64,000 nt of DNA from Bacillus velezensis (GTDB taxonomy: Bacteria > Bacillota > Bacilli > Bacillales > Bacillaceae). The notes beneath the pieces are model-generated. The model was not told the origin of the DNA and did no database searches. It was given only the letters and a program-made list of their open reading frames with translations. Shown here piece after piece: positions 1 through 7,299 of this stretch. The first letter of the stretch is position 1; each line of letters starts with the position of its first letter. The DNA is taken from positions 434,001 to 498,000 of the forward strand of contig NZ_LLZC01000019.1 in NCBI RefSeq assembly GCF_001461825.1, read 5' to 3'. The position numbers and the translations under genes were made by a program.

Positions 1-130
1 TGCCGTAGTTTGTATACGGGTCAATGGAGATTCCGCCTCTTGGCGTGAATTTGCCCCATACTTCAATGCAGCGGGGGTTCATTTATTCGATCAAGTCATT
101 CATGATGATGTTCATGCAATCCTCGTGGAA
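1..130 (-). pseudogene. Broken partial copy of queF
   Basis: These 130 bases align without gaps to 2139-2268 inside the intact queF downstream (about 9 mismatches, near 93% identity by eye; the first 64 bases are identical). In the queF frame a Leu codon has become TAA at 83-85, so the copy cannot encode QueF. Similarity stops abruptly after base 130, and the other end runs off the window. It lies on the far side of ykvO/ykvN from the real queF, so the two copies flank the AT-rich islet as direct repeats. A duplication accompanying insertion is inferred. Confidence 0.85.
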
Positions 131-266
131 GAAAAGGCAGGTCAAAGTCTTGTCCCATAAGTACTTGCTCTAGACATTAATCATGAAGTCACACCAATTT
201 CACACCTTACCAAACGATTGATTTTAACCTTTTTTGGGGACTATTTGTAATCTCTGCGCAGGGAAA
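131..266. other. Intergenic, AT-rich, no gene seen
   Basis: Between the queF fragment and the ykvO stop codon. No open frame with a ribosome binding site and no clear terminator hairpin was found. The base composition resembles the ykvO/ykvN islet more than the queF fragment. Confidence 0.5.
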
Positions 267-1013
267 TTATACCTGTGCTAGCCCGCCATCTACGAACAAT
301 TCAACACCCGTCAAGTAACTGCTTTCGTCTGAAGCAAGGAAAGATACAGCGTTTGCTACTTCTTCAGGTGTCCCAACTTTTCCAGCTGGAACAGTATTTC
401 TGCTATTTTCCATTACTTCTTCAAGTGCATCACCAAAAAGCTCATCGTAGGCAGGTGTAAGAATAGCTCCTGGACTAACCACATTTACACGGATTTCAGT
501 ACCTTTTAGGTCAAGAATCCAGTTGCGAACTAGTGCTCTTAATGCTGCTTTAGATGCTCCATATACACTAAACGCTGGGTTGCCAATTGATCCAGCAGTA
601 GAGCCCGTTACAATAATAGAACCTGCTTTGTCCGGGAATAGTGATAACGCTTTTTGAACAGTAAAGATGGTTCCTTTAACGTTAATGTCGAACGTTCTAT
701 CAACCTGCTCTTCAGTAATTTCACCTAATGGAAGGAAGTTGCCGATGCCTGCATTAGCAAAAAGAATGTCCAACTTACCTTTTTCCTGCTTTATAATGTC
801 ATATAGTTTGTCTAAGTCTTCAAGCTTAGAAATATCACCTTGAACACCGGTTACGTTCTTGCCAATTTGGTTAACTGCTTTATCAAGTTCGTTTTGTCTG
901 CGTCCCGTGATATAAACATATGCACCTTCGTTTACAAATTTTTGTGCTGCAGCAAGACCAATCCCACTTGTTCCACCCGTTACAAGCGCTATTTTACCTT
1001 CAAATTTACCCAT
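267..1013 (-). CDS. ykvO: Short-chain dehydrogenase/reductase YkvO
   Basis: Classical NAD(P)-dependent short-chain dehydrogenase of about 248 residues; the substrate is unknown. It has the TGGTSGIG cofactor motif near residues 12-19, NAG near 88, the catalytic Ser (TGST) and YGASK, a PG motif after the active site, and a C-terminal FVDGG. ATG 1013 is chosen over a longer frame because AAAGGAG lies 8 bases upstream. It is divergent from the HxlR regulator ykvN and is presumably controlled by it. The codon use is AT-rich compared with the que genes next door, suggesting acquisition. The name rests on the ykvN/ykvO pairing and length. Confidence 0.8.
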   Translation of the reverse strand: MGKFEGKIALVTGGTSGIGLAAAQKFVNEGAYVYITGRRQNELDKAVNQIGKNVTGVQGDISKLEDLDKLYDIIKQEKGKLDILFANAGIGNFLPLGEITEEQVDRTFDINVKGTIFTVQKALSLFPDKAGSIIVTGSTAGSIGNPAFSVYGASKAALRALVRNWILDLKGTEIRVNVVSPGAILTPAYDELFGDALEEVMENSRNTVPAGKVGTPEEVANAVSFLASDESSYLTGVELFVDGGLAQV

Positions 1014-1051
1014 ACTTAACACTCCTTTAGAATTAATTTTATTTTATGTCT

Positions 1052-1104
1052 AGTACCTTTAAGTACTTGAAGAACAACTTACAAGATATAGTATCCTTCA
1101 GTAA
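1052..1104. promoter_or_regulatory. Candidate YkvN operator repeats
   Basis: The ykvO-ykvN divergent region holds two related 15-mers, AGTACCTTTAAGTAC (1052-1066) and AGTATCCTTCAGTAA (1090-1104), 38 bases apart. A third half-site, AAGTACCC, lies near 1117. HxlR/YodB-type regulators bind TAC/GTA-rich imperfect palindromes in such positions; binding by YkvN is inference. Confidence 0.4.
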
Positions 1105-1181
1105 GCACATTATCGGAAGTACCCACTTTTTTGTGATATAGTAACTAAAAAGTAATAAATGTGGAATGGAGAGCTTTAGAC

Positions 1182-1538
1182 ATGAAAAAATTTAGCTGCG
1201 GGTTTGAAGTGACAAAGGAAGTTATTGGCGGAAAATGGAAAGGGCTTGTATTATACTTTTTAATGAATGGACCAAAGAGAACGAGTGAATTAAAGCGCAT
1301 TATCCCAAATATAACTCAGAAAATGCTGATTCAAACACTTAGAGAGCTTGAAGCCAGTGGACTTGTGAGCAGAAAGATGTATAATCAAGTACCGCCGAAG
1401 GTTGAATATTCATCCACTGAACTTGGAGAATCTCTTAAACCTATCTTGCAGGAGCTCTGTCAATGGGGAGGCCATTATGCGGAGCAAGAGTATGCAGAAG
1501 GTGAATATGAAATTGTACAACCAGAACAACTAAGTTAG
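1182..1538 (+). CDS. ykvN: HxlR-family winged-helix regulator YkvN
   Basis: A 118-residue DNA-binding protein of the HxlR (MarR-like) family. The N-terminal Cys in FSCGFEV is at the position where YodB/CatR-type members sense electrophiles. The family core follows: VIGGKWK, then LKRIIPNITQKML (recognition region), LRELEASGLV, and the wing VPPKVEYSST. The start at 1182 has GGAGAG upstream and fits the family length; the longer frame from 1161 does not. Divergent from ykvO, the probable target. The single N-terminal Cys makes redox sensing plausible but unproven. Confidence 0.8.
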   Translation: MKKFSCGFEVTKEVIGGKWKGLVLYFLMNGPKRTSELKRIIPNITQKMLIQTLRELEASGLVSRKMYNQVPPKVEYSSTELGESLKPILQELCQWGGHYAEQEYAEGEYEIVQPEQLS

Positions 1539-1542
1539 GATT

Positions 1543-1776
1543 GATGTAGCTGCTGAAGTAAATGCTAAACAACTTCAATACCATCACCTAACAGATGAAG
1601 AACAGTCAGAAATAAATGAGATATTCAATTTTGAAAGTGAAGTTCTAATAAGAAGTGTCATCGACTATATTCAGGAGAACTTTGATGAAATTCAAAAAAG
1701 AGCTGTTTCAATTGTTAAAGAGAAGGTTCAGAAACTTAGCCAAAAAATAAATGAAGATATTGATAATCATATTTAA
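1543..1776 (+). pseudogene. 5'-truncated ORF remnant, unknown family
   Basis: An open frame of 77 codons ends at TAA 1774-1776. It has no ATG, GTG or TTG start with a ribosome binding site, and it is preceded in frame by the TAA at 1531-1533 inside the ykvN tail. The translation is hydrophilic and predicted helical (IQENFDEIQKRAVSIVKEKV and similar). It is AT-rich like ykvN and is followed at once by a terminator, so it looks like the 3' end of a lost gene. I do not recognise the family. Confidence 0.55.
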
Positions 1777-1806
1777 TGCCTATGATCTCTAGATAGGCAT
1801 TTTTTC
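1777..1806 (+). terminator. Rho-independent terminator
   Basis: The stem TGCCTA with TAGGCA around GATCTCTAGA is followed by TTTTTTC. It closes the ykvN/ORF-remnant unit. Confidence 0.65.
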
Positions 1807-2055
1807 TTTCGGATAAAAAAGAAAAGACGTACAAATTGTACGCCTTAATCTGCTTCTGTACTATCAATTTTTCACTGCATAAAAGTCACAGTTCAGGTTG
1901 CACCTCAGGTCAAACTTTTATTGAGCTTAGTGCGGGTCACACTCCGGTCACTTCGGGTCACAGTCGGGTCACAATTCCGCTAAAATCAGCACTGAATGTT
2001 CGGATTTTACTGTAACTCCACTTCGTTTCACACTCCGTATCACACAGCGGAATAA
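1807..2055. repeat. Gap with phased GGTCAC direct repeats
   Basis: There is no gene between the islet terminator and the queF stop. Four GGTCAC copies start at 1935, 1946, 1956 and 1967, an average spacing of about 10.7 bases, or one helical turn. A looser AGTCAC (1885) and CAGGTC (about 1907) lie upstream, and TTTCAC and ATCACAC follow near 2026-2043. Face-of-helix phasing suggests a multimeric protein-binding site, possibly a recombinase arm region at the islet edge. The function is unknown. Confidence 0.45.
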
Positions 2056-2550
2056 TTACCGATTATCAATCGTCTCCGGATACATATCATGATTCATCAT
2101 CCGATGTTCGGCCATTTTTTCATATTTTGTTCCCGGTCTGCCGTAGTTTGTATACGGGTCAATGGAGATTCCGCCTCTTGGCGTGAATTTGCCCCATACT
2201 TCGATATAACGCGGATCCATTAATTCGATCAAGTCATTCATGATGATGTTCATGCAGTCCTCGTGGAAATCTCCGTGGTTGCGGAAGCTGAAAAGATACA
2301 GCTTCAGCGATTTGCTTTCCACCATTTTTTCATCCGGAATATAGCTGATGTAGATGGTTGCGAAGTCCGGCTGTCCCGTTTTCGGGCAAAGCGACGTAAA
2401 TTCCGGGCAGTTGAATTTTACGAAATAATCACGGTTCACGTGTTTATTCGGAAATGATTCCAAAACCTCCGGCGCATATTCAAATAAATAGTTTGTCCCT
2501 TGATTCCCCAGGAGCGTAACTCCTTCTAATTCTGATTCTTTTCTTGTCAT
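2056..2550 (-). CDS. queF: NADPH-dependent 7-cyano-7-deazaguanine reductase QueF
   Basis: Reduces the preQ0 nitrile to the preQ1 amine with NADPH, the last free-base step before tRNA-guanine transglycosylation in queuosine synthesis. It is 164 residues, the short single-domain (tunnelling-fold) type. The catalytic Cys55 is in [11 protein letters not shown] with Asp62 seven residues on, and E-(S/L)[14 protein letters not shown] is the QueF motif that binds NADPH. AAGGGAG precedes the ATG. It is the last gene of queCDEF and is switched by the preQ1 riboswitch. A decayed partial copy lies at 1-130. Confidence 0.95.
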   Translation of the reverse strand: MTRKESELEGVTLLGNQGTNYLFEYAPEVLESFPNKHVNRDYFVKFNCPEFTSLCPKTGQPDFATIYISYIPDEKMVESKSLKLYLFSFRNHGDFHEDCMNIIMNDLIELMDPRYIEVWGKFTPRGGISIDPYTNYGRPGTKYEKMAEHRMMNHDMYPETIDNR

Positions 2551-2567
2551 ATAAATCTCCCTTTCTA

Positions 2568-3299
2568 TTAAACTCCCCGTTTATTGCCCCAAAGCAGCGT
2601 ATGCAGCTGAGGCAGGACTCTGACGAGATTCAGATCCGAATCGGCTGAAACCTTATCAACGAGTGTTTCGTATTTTCCGAGCAGATGTGCGATTAATGCC
2701 CGGTCGTCCGTCGTATGGACATTATCGTTTCCGACCTGAAGATAAAACGGGATATTCGGATACCGCTTGTGCACGGTTTTCGCGAATTGCAGATCTTCAT
2801 CATTAAAAATGACGACCTTTAAGCTGACCGCGTTAAGCCTTTCTGCCGCATCAAGCGAAGACACAATGTGATCGAGCTTTGCAAAATCGGTTGTCATCCC
2901 CGAACTTGGCGGCTTCGGTGAAATCGTCAGGTCGTTAATCATTGTGAACCAATCCTGATAGACCGTTCCCTGCGTTTCTAAAGCGGCGCGCACCCCGTGC
3001 TCTTTCAGCAGCAGAATCAGCGCGTCAAGCTGCTTTAACAGCGCCGGGTTTCCTCCTGAGATGGTGACATGGGAAAAGGCGTCTCCGCCGATTTCTCTCA
3101 GCTCGCGGTAAATGTCTTCCGCCGTCATCCAGCGGATATCTTTTTTGGCTGAGCCGTCCCATGTAAAAGCGGAGTCGCACCAGCTGCAGGAGTAGTCGCA
3201 GCCCGCCGTGCGGACAAACATGGTTTTCTGGCCGATAACCATGCCCTCCCCTTGTATCGTCGGTCCGAAAATTTCTAAAACCGGAATTCCTTTAGCCAT
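2568..3299 (-). CDS. queE: 7-carboxy-7-deazaguanine synthase QueE (radical SAM)
   Basis: Converts 6-carboxy-tetrahydropterin to 7-carboxy-7-deazaguanine using SAM, Mg2+ and a 4Fe-4S cluster. It is 243 residues with the Que[10 protein letters not shown] motif near residue 11 and a cluster-binding CxxxCxxC (C34, C38, C41). TISGGNP is the SAM-binding glycine motif, and SPKPPSSG follows. The frame is open upstream to 3488, but homology starts at ATG 3299, behind AAGGTGATAGG. The start overlaps the end of queD by 8 bases, which indicates translational coupling. Confidence 0.93.
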   Translation of the reverse strand: MAKGIPVLEIFGPTIQGEGMVIGQKTMFVRTAGCDYSCSWCDSAFTWDGSAKKDIRWMTAEDIYRELREIGGDAFSHVTISGGNPALLKQLDALILLLKEHGVRAALETQGTVYQDWFTMINDLTISPKPPSSGMTTDFAKLDHIVSSLDAAERLNAVSLKVVIFNDEDLQFAKTVHKRYPNIPFYLQVGNDNVHTTDDRALIAHLLGKYETLVDKVSADSDLNLVRVLPQLHTLLWGNKRGV

Positions 3300-3732
3300 T
3301 CCTATCACCTTTTTTCGGGCGGTATACGCAATAGCTTGTCGGGGTTTCCCTGACAAAAATCTGCACGCAGACCGGCTGATTCTCCAGTGTTTCGAGGTAG
3401 GACTGCACCTTATCGTAAATCGTTTTGGCCACGACCTCGGTCGTCGGCAGTGAATATCTGTCATCATCAGAAAATTCCTCATGGTCATTCAGCAATGTAT
3501 GGTCATAAGCGCCGTGCACCAATTTCTTCAGCACGCTGAAATTCACGAGAAAGCCTGAATCGTCCAGTTCATCCCCCGCAACTGTAATATTTACTGTATA
3601 CGTGTGCCCGTGGACTCTGCTGCACGCTCCGGCGCTTTCGCGGGGAATAAAGTGCGCGGCTGAAATGTGCATATCCTTATTCAACTCAAACGAATAAGGA
3701 TGCTGAACCTGCGGGTAAATTTGAGAAAGCAA
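3292..3732 (-). CDS. queD: 6-carboxy-5,6,7,8-tetrahydropterin synthase QueD
   Basis: Makes 6-carboxy-tetrahydropterin from dihydroneopterin triphosphate, feeding QueE. Its PTPS-fold sequence holds zinc-ligand histidines (ISAAHFIP, then VHGHTYTV) with Cys in GACSRVHGH. A later DHTLLND and PTTEVVA contribute active-site residues. The start is TTG immediately after the queC TAA; AAGGAG sits about 10 bases upstream and no ATG fits. The 3' end overlaps queE. About 146 residues, normal for the family. Confidence 0.92.
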   Translation of the reverse strand: MLSQIYPQVQHPYSFELNKDMHISAAHFIPRESAGACSRVHGHTYTVNITVAGDELDDSGFLVNFSVLKKLVHGAYDHTLLNDHEEFSDDDRYSLPTTEVVAKTIYDKVQSYLETLENQPVCVQIFVRETPTSYCVYRPKKGDRNG

Positions 3733-4392
3733 TTAGTTCCGCTCTCCTTTCATTTTCATATATTCATCATATCCTTTATTGCGGAGCAGGCATGCCGGGC
3801 ATTCGCCGCATCCGTCCGCAATGATGCCGTTATAGCAAGTCAGTGTGTTATTCTTTACAAAATCAAGCGCGCCGAGCTCATCCGCAAGTTTCCACGTTTC
3901 CGCTTTGTTCAGCCACATAAGCGGCGTATGAATGACGAACGGCTTTTCCATCGCCAAGTTGACGGTGACGTTGCAGGATTTGACAAACTCGTCACGGCAG
4001 TCCGGGTAGCCGCTGAAATCAGTCTCGCAAACACCGGTGATAATGTGGCGCGCGCCGATTTGATATGCAAGAATCGATGCAAAGGATAAAAATACAAGGT
4101 TTCGTCCCGGCACAAAGGTTGTCGGCAGTTCCCCGTCCTTCGCTTCAATTTCGATATCATCTCTTGTCAGCGCATTCGGCGCGAGCTGATTTAAAAGAGA
4201 CATATCAAGCAAGTGATTTTTGACACCGAGCTTTTCGGCAATCGATTTTGCCACATCGATTTCTTCTTGGTGACGCTGATTATAATGGAATGTAACGGTT
4301 TCCACTTCTTCAAAGTTTTGCAAAGCCCATAATAAACAAGTCGTGCTGTCTTGGCCTCCGCTGAACACCACAACTGCTTTTTCTTTTTTCAT
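3733..4392 (-). CDS. queC: 7-cyano-7-deazaguanine synthase QueC
   Basis: ATP-dependent ligase/amidase that converts 7-carboxy-7-deazaguanine and ammonia to preQ0. It is 219 residues with the N-terminal PP-loop SGGQDSTTC and a C-terminal zinc cluster (CxxGxxxxCGxCxxC spacing in the DGCGECPAC region). The start at 4392 follows AAGGGAGAG and matches the known length; the in-frame upstream ATG at 4416 is rejected. It is the first gene of queCDEF, and its stop touches the TTG start of queD. Confidence 0.94.
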   Translation of the reverse strand: MKKEKAVVVFSGGQDSTTCLLWALQNFEEVETVTFHYNQRHQEEIDVAKSIAEKLGVKNHLLDMSLLNQLAPNALTRDDIEIEAKDGELPTTFVPGRNLVFLSFASILAYQIGARHIITGVCETDFSGYPDCRDEFVKSCNVTVNLAMEKPFVIHTPLMWLNKAETWKLADELGALDFVKNNTLTCYNGIIADGCGECPACLLRNKGYDEYMKMKGERN

Positions 4393-4421
4393 GTCTTTCT
4401 CTCCCTTATCTATCATTCCAT

Positions 4422-4533
4422 AAAAAAAGCGCCTTTTTCGGAGAAGGCGCCCTAAAAAAACATAAAAAAACCGTATCCAAGGATACAGCTCGTCCTTAGT
4501 TTTTTATAGAGGGTGTAGCTAGAACCTCTCCCG
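4422..4533 (-). promoter_or_regulatory. preQ1-I riboswitch with terminator, controls queCDEF
   Basis: On the minus strand the compact preQ1-I aptamer reads AGAGGTTCTAGCTACACCC then TCTATAAAAAACTAAGG (4494-4529), matching the classic B. subtilis element. A GTATCCTTGGATAC hairpin (about 4473-4486) and a strong terminator, GGCGCC-loop-GGCGC with flanking U-rich sequence (4422-4452), form the expression platform. Bound preQ1 should terminate transcription before queC. Confidence 0.93.
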
Positions 4534-4605
4534 CATACATACGGATTTTCTTCTTTTTTCACTTTCGCTATCATACCATAATGTTGTTTCCCGTGACAAT
4601 AAAAA

Positions 4606-4634
4606 AACAGCCTGAACCTGTGTCAGGCTGCAAA
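4606..4634 (-). terminator. Terminator of the repeat membrane protein gene
   Basis: Minus-strand stem CAGCCTGA/TCAGGCTG followed by a run of T directly after the stop of the gene at 4642. Confidence 0.65.
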
Positions 4635-4641
4635 AGCGGGA

Positions 4642-5763
4642 TTAGGCCCCGCGTTTTTTCCCCGGAAATACCATCAGCGCAATCCCGATCAGAACAAATA
4701 AAGCAGGCCAGAAAACAGAAACCGGAATGATCGGCTGATTCGTCATCATAAAGCAAAGTGCTGTCAAGGTCAGCACCGCAACCGGGATGAGCAGCGCCTT
4801 CTCTTTCCCGCCGAACAGCCACAGCTCAAATAAACCGAATGCCGTTGCAAGCAGGTAAACAGGCCATGTCACACCGGAGTAGGACCAATTGGTTGCCGTT
4901 TCAAAGACAAACAAGATCCCCGTAATCAACAAGATGCCGCCCGGTACGAGAAGTCCCGCGTTTTTGACAGGTTTCGGGCCAAAAATCGGAATGTGAAAAG
5001 CGGCGCCCAGCAAAAGAATGAGAGCGGGCCAGCCGCGTTCGCTGATGACTTCATTTGCATTGGTGAATATGCCGAAAATGCCCGCGGCGCACAGAACCGC
5101 AGCAGCAGTCAAAAGCCCTCTTTGCCTTCTGCCGAACAGCCAGGCTTCAAACAGGCCGAACGCAACGGCAAAGAGGTAGACAGGCGATGTCACATTTGCG
5201 TATGTCCAATCCGTCAGCGTTTCAAACCATAACAAGCCGCCCGTCACAAGCAAAATGCCGCCCGGAATAAGAAGGCCCGATCTTTTTTTCGGCTGCATAA
5301 AGGCAGCGGCGTGAAACAAAAGCGCGGCTGCGATGATCAAAAGCGGCCACAGCCCCGGCATCAGCATACCGGCAAAGCATAGTGCTCCCACGGCAGTCAG
5401 GATGAAAGCAGGAATCAATACACCTAACTTCCTCCCGCCGAAATACCACAGCTCAAACAGACCGAGAGCAGGCGCCCATATATAAACAGGCCACGTCACG
5501 CCTGAATACGTCCATCCCGTTGCGGTCTCAAAACAAAACAGGCAGCCCAGCACAAGAAACATACCGCCCGGAACGAGCAGTCCCGCCTGTTCAGTCGTTT
5601 TTTTCGCAAAAATAAATCCGGCGTGAAATCCTGCGGACATTATAATGAAAAGAAACGGCCACGCCGAACCTGCGGATATATGTATAACTCCCGCCTTCTG
5701 TAAAAAAAATACAATGCCGATACAAATAAAAATAAATCCCAATAATACACGTCGATCCTTCAT
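4642..5763 (-). CDS. Multi-pass membrane protein of three internal repeats
   Basis: A 373-residue, very hydrophobic protein with about 12 predicted membrane segments. Three copies of a unit of about 103-105 residues are visible, beginning near residues 62, 164 and 269. The shared core is LLxPGGxxLxxG, then FETxTxWxYxxVTxPVY and GLFExWxFG. Family and function are not recognised; the arrangement resembles LiaI/DUF5668-type membrane modules, but this is weak. GGGGAGGAG precedes the ATG. I recall no gene at this place in B. subtilis 168. It is a stand-alone unit with its own terminator. Confidence 0.75.
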   Translation of the reverse strand: MKDRRVLLGFIFICIGIVFFLQKAGVIHISAGSAWPFLFIIMSAGFHAGFIFAKKTTEQAGLLVPGGMFLVLGCLFCFETATGWTYSGVTWPVYIWAPALGLFELWYFGGRKLGVLIPAFILTAVGALCFAGMLMPGLWPLLIIAAALLFHAAAFMQPKKRSGLLIPGGILLVTGGLLWFETLTDWTYANVTSPVYLFAVAFGLFEAWLFGRRQRGLLTAAAVLCAAGIFGIFTNANEVISERGWPALILLLGAAFHIPIFGPKPVKNAGLLVPGGILLITGILFVFETATNWSYSGVTWPVYLLATAFGLFELWLFGGKEKALLIPVAVLTLTALCFMMTNQPIIPVSVFWPALFVLIGIALMVFPGKKRGA

Positions 5764-5860
5764 CTCTTACTCCTCCCCATCATTTCCCAATTCATTATAC
5801 AGAAATGGCAGGAAAAAAGAAGGGGAATTCCCAAAAAATACAGACATTTTCCTTATATCC

Positions 5861-6898
5861 TTATTTTTCTTTCGGGATTTTTTTGCAAATCAATGCGCCG
5901 ATGAAAGCGAGGCTCACATACCCAAACACCGGATAAACGGTGGAAATCAGCTGCCCGTAACCGATTTGGCTGATAATGAAAGCAAACGCCAAAATGCCGC
6001 CGTAAATATATGTACTTTTTATACGAAGAAAACTGTTTAATTGTTTTTCCAATCCGTATAAATTGCCGATAACCGACGTAAACACTTCCCCGAAAATAAT
6101 AAACAAATAAATGATATGAAGCGAACGCGAATACGAATAGACGACTTGAGCCATCGGAATGTCAAACTCCAGCACATCCGGCAGCACCGATAATGATAAG
6201 AAGCTCGCGGCAAGCACCAGTGTCAACAGAACGCCGCCTAAATAAGCTCCCCTTCTGATCACCTTCTCTGAAGACATTTCGTTCGCAAGCGGCACAAGGA
6301 CGGCTTGGGCGAGCGATAAATTTAACGCGCCGTAAGAGACGGCGGACAAAAGCCAGTTCCACTTGTCAGGCCATACCCATTCGTCCGCGTTTCTCGTGCT
6401 TGTAAATACAAATGAATCAGCTGTCACGATAAAAGAGAAAGAAATTAAAAGCGGCACAACCAATATATTGACGCCGACCACACCTTTAACACCGCTTGTC
6501 ATGACGGCAAAGCTCAGTACGATCGTCAGAAGGATCCCCGCTTGTGCGGACCATCCAAGCTGTTCATGAAACAGCGCCCCAGCTCCGGACAGCATGACAG
6601 AGGTCACTCCCAGCAATATAAACATCATAAACATGTTCACGGCGCGGCCGATGGACTGGCCGAATAAATATGTGTTCAATTCCTGATAAGATGCTGCATG
6701 AATCCGTTTGGAAATGATCATGATTTTGGCGCCTAAATATGTAAACATCAGACCGCTTACCACGATACCGAACAGACCGATCCAGCCGAACTTCAGAAAA
6801 AACTCAACGATTTCCCGTCCCGTGGCAAAACCGGCTCCTACAACCGTGCCTACGTATACAAATGCAAGCTGACTTGCAGAACCTTTTGTTTGTCCCAT
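5861..6898 (-). CDS. ykvI: YkvI family membrane transporter-like protein
   Basis: A 345-residue protein with about ten hydrophobic segments from residue 10 to the end. It starts with AFVYVGTVVGAGFATGREIV, an unwound-helix glycine motif (VGAGFATG) typical of APC/LeuT-fold carriers. The substrate is unknown. The name follows position between the que operon and clpE and the length. It is divergent from clpE, sharing the CtsR-rich intergenic region. The last residues KKIPKEK are a short basic cytoplasmic tail. Confidence 0.8.
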   Translation of the reverse strand: MGQTKGSASQLAFVYVGTVVGAGFATGREIVEFFLKFGWIGLFGIVVSGLMFTYLGAKIMIISKRIHAASYQELNTYLFGQSIGRAVNMFMMFILLGVTSVMLSGAGALFHEQLGWSAQAGILLTIVLSFAVMTSGVKGVVGVNILVVPLLISFSFIVTADSFVFTSTRNADEWVWPDKWNWLLSAVSYGALNLSLAQAVLVPLANEMSSEKVIRRGAYLGGVLLTLVLAASFLSLSVLPDVLEFDIPMAQVVYSYSRSLHIIYLFIIFGEVFTSVIGNLYGLEKQLNSFLRIKSTYIYGGILAFAFIISQIGYGQLISTVYPVFGYVSLAFIGALICKKIPKEK

Positions 6899-7104
6899 TT
6901 CACCCTCCGGCTAAGCGCAGATTTGTCCAGGCCTTTATATATGCTTATGAGACAAGTCTCCCGAAAAGACGAACAAATCGTCCTTCCCCGGAGAAAACAG
7001 ATTCAGCTCTCTCCTCTAAGCAAAAATATTGAAAGAAAAAAAGGGCCGGCGTATACTCTTCATCAAGAAAGGTCAAATCATTCCATTTCCTTTCTGACTA
7101 TATT

Positions 7105-7275
7105 GGTCAAAAATAATCAAACCTCACGAATATCACTTATCATGCTGTAAACATTTATTTTTCGGGGTTTGAAACAAAATACTTGAAAGTCAAAGAAGGT
7201 CAGAGTATACTAATAATCAAAGAAGGTCAAAGTTTCGGCCTTATTTTCTAATCCATTTGGTCAAAGATGATCAAA
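7105..7275 (+). promoter_or_regulatory. Array of four CtsR operators upstream of clpE
   Basis: CtsR binds the heptad direct repeat RGTCAAAnnnRGTCAAA. Four such pairs occur: GGTCAAAAATAATCAAA (7105-7121), AGTCAAAGAAGGTCAGA (7188-7204), AATCAAAGAAGGTCAAA (7215-7231) and GGTCAAAGATGATCAAA (7259-7275). The last ends 25 bases before the clpE start. A single AGGTCAAAT half site lies near 7070. The rest of 6899-7104 holds no gene. Confidence 0.9.
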
Positions 7276-7299
7276 CATTTTTCGAGGAGGTTTTGGCAA

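Noticed and set aside
2568-3488. Longer queE frame from 3488
   Set aside because: The upstream 63 codons are the antisense-frame shadow of queD; homology and the ribosome site start at 3299.
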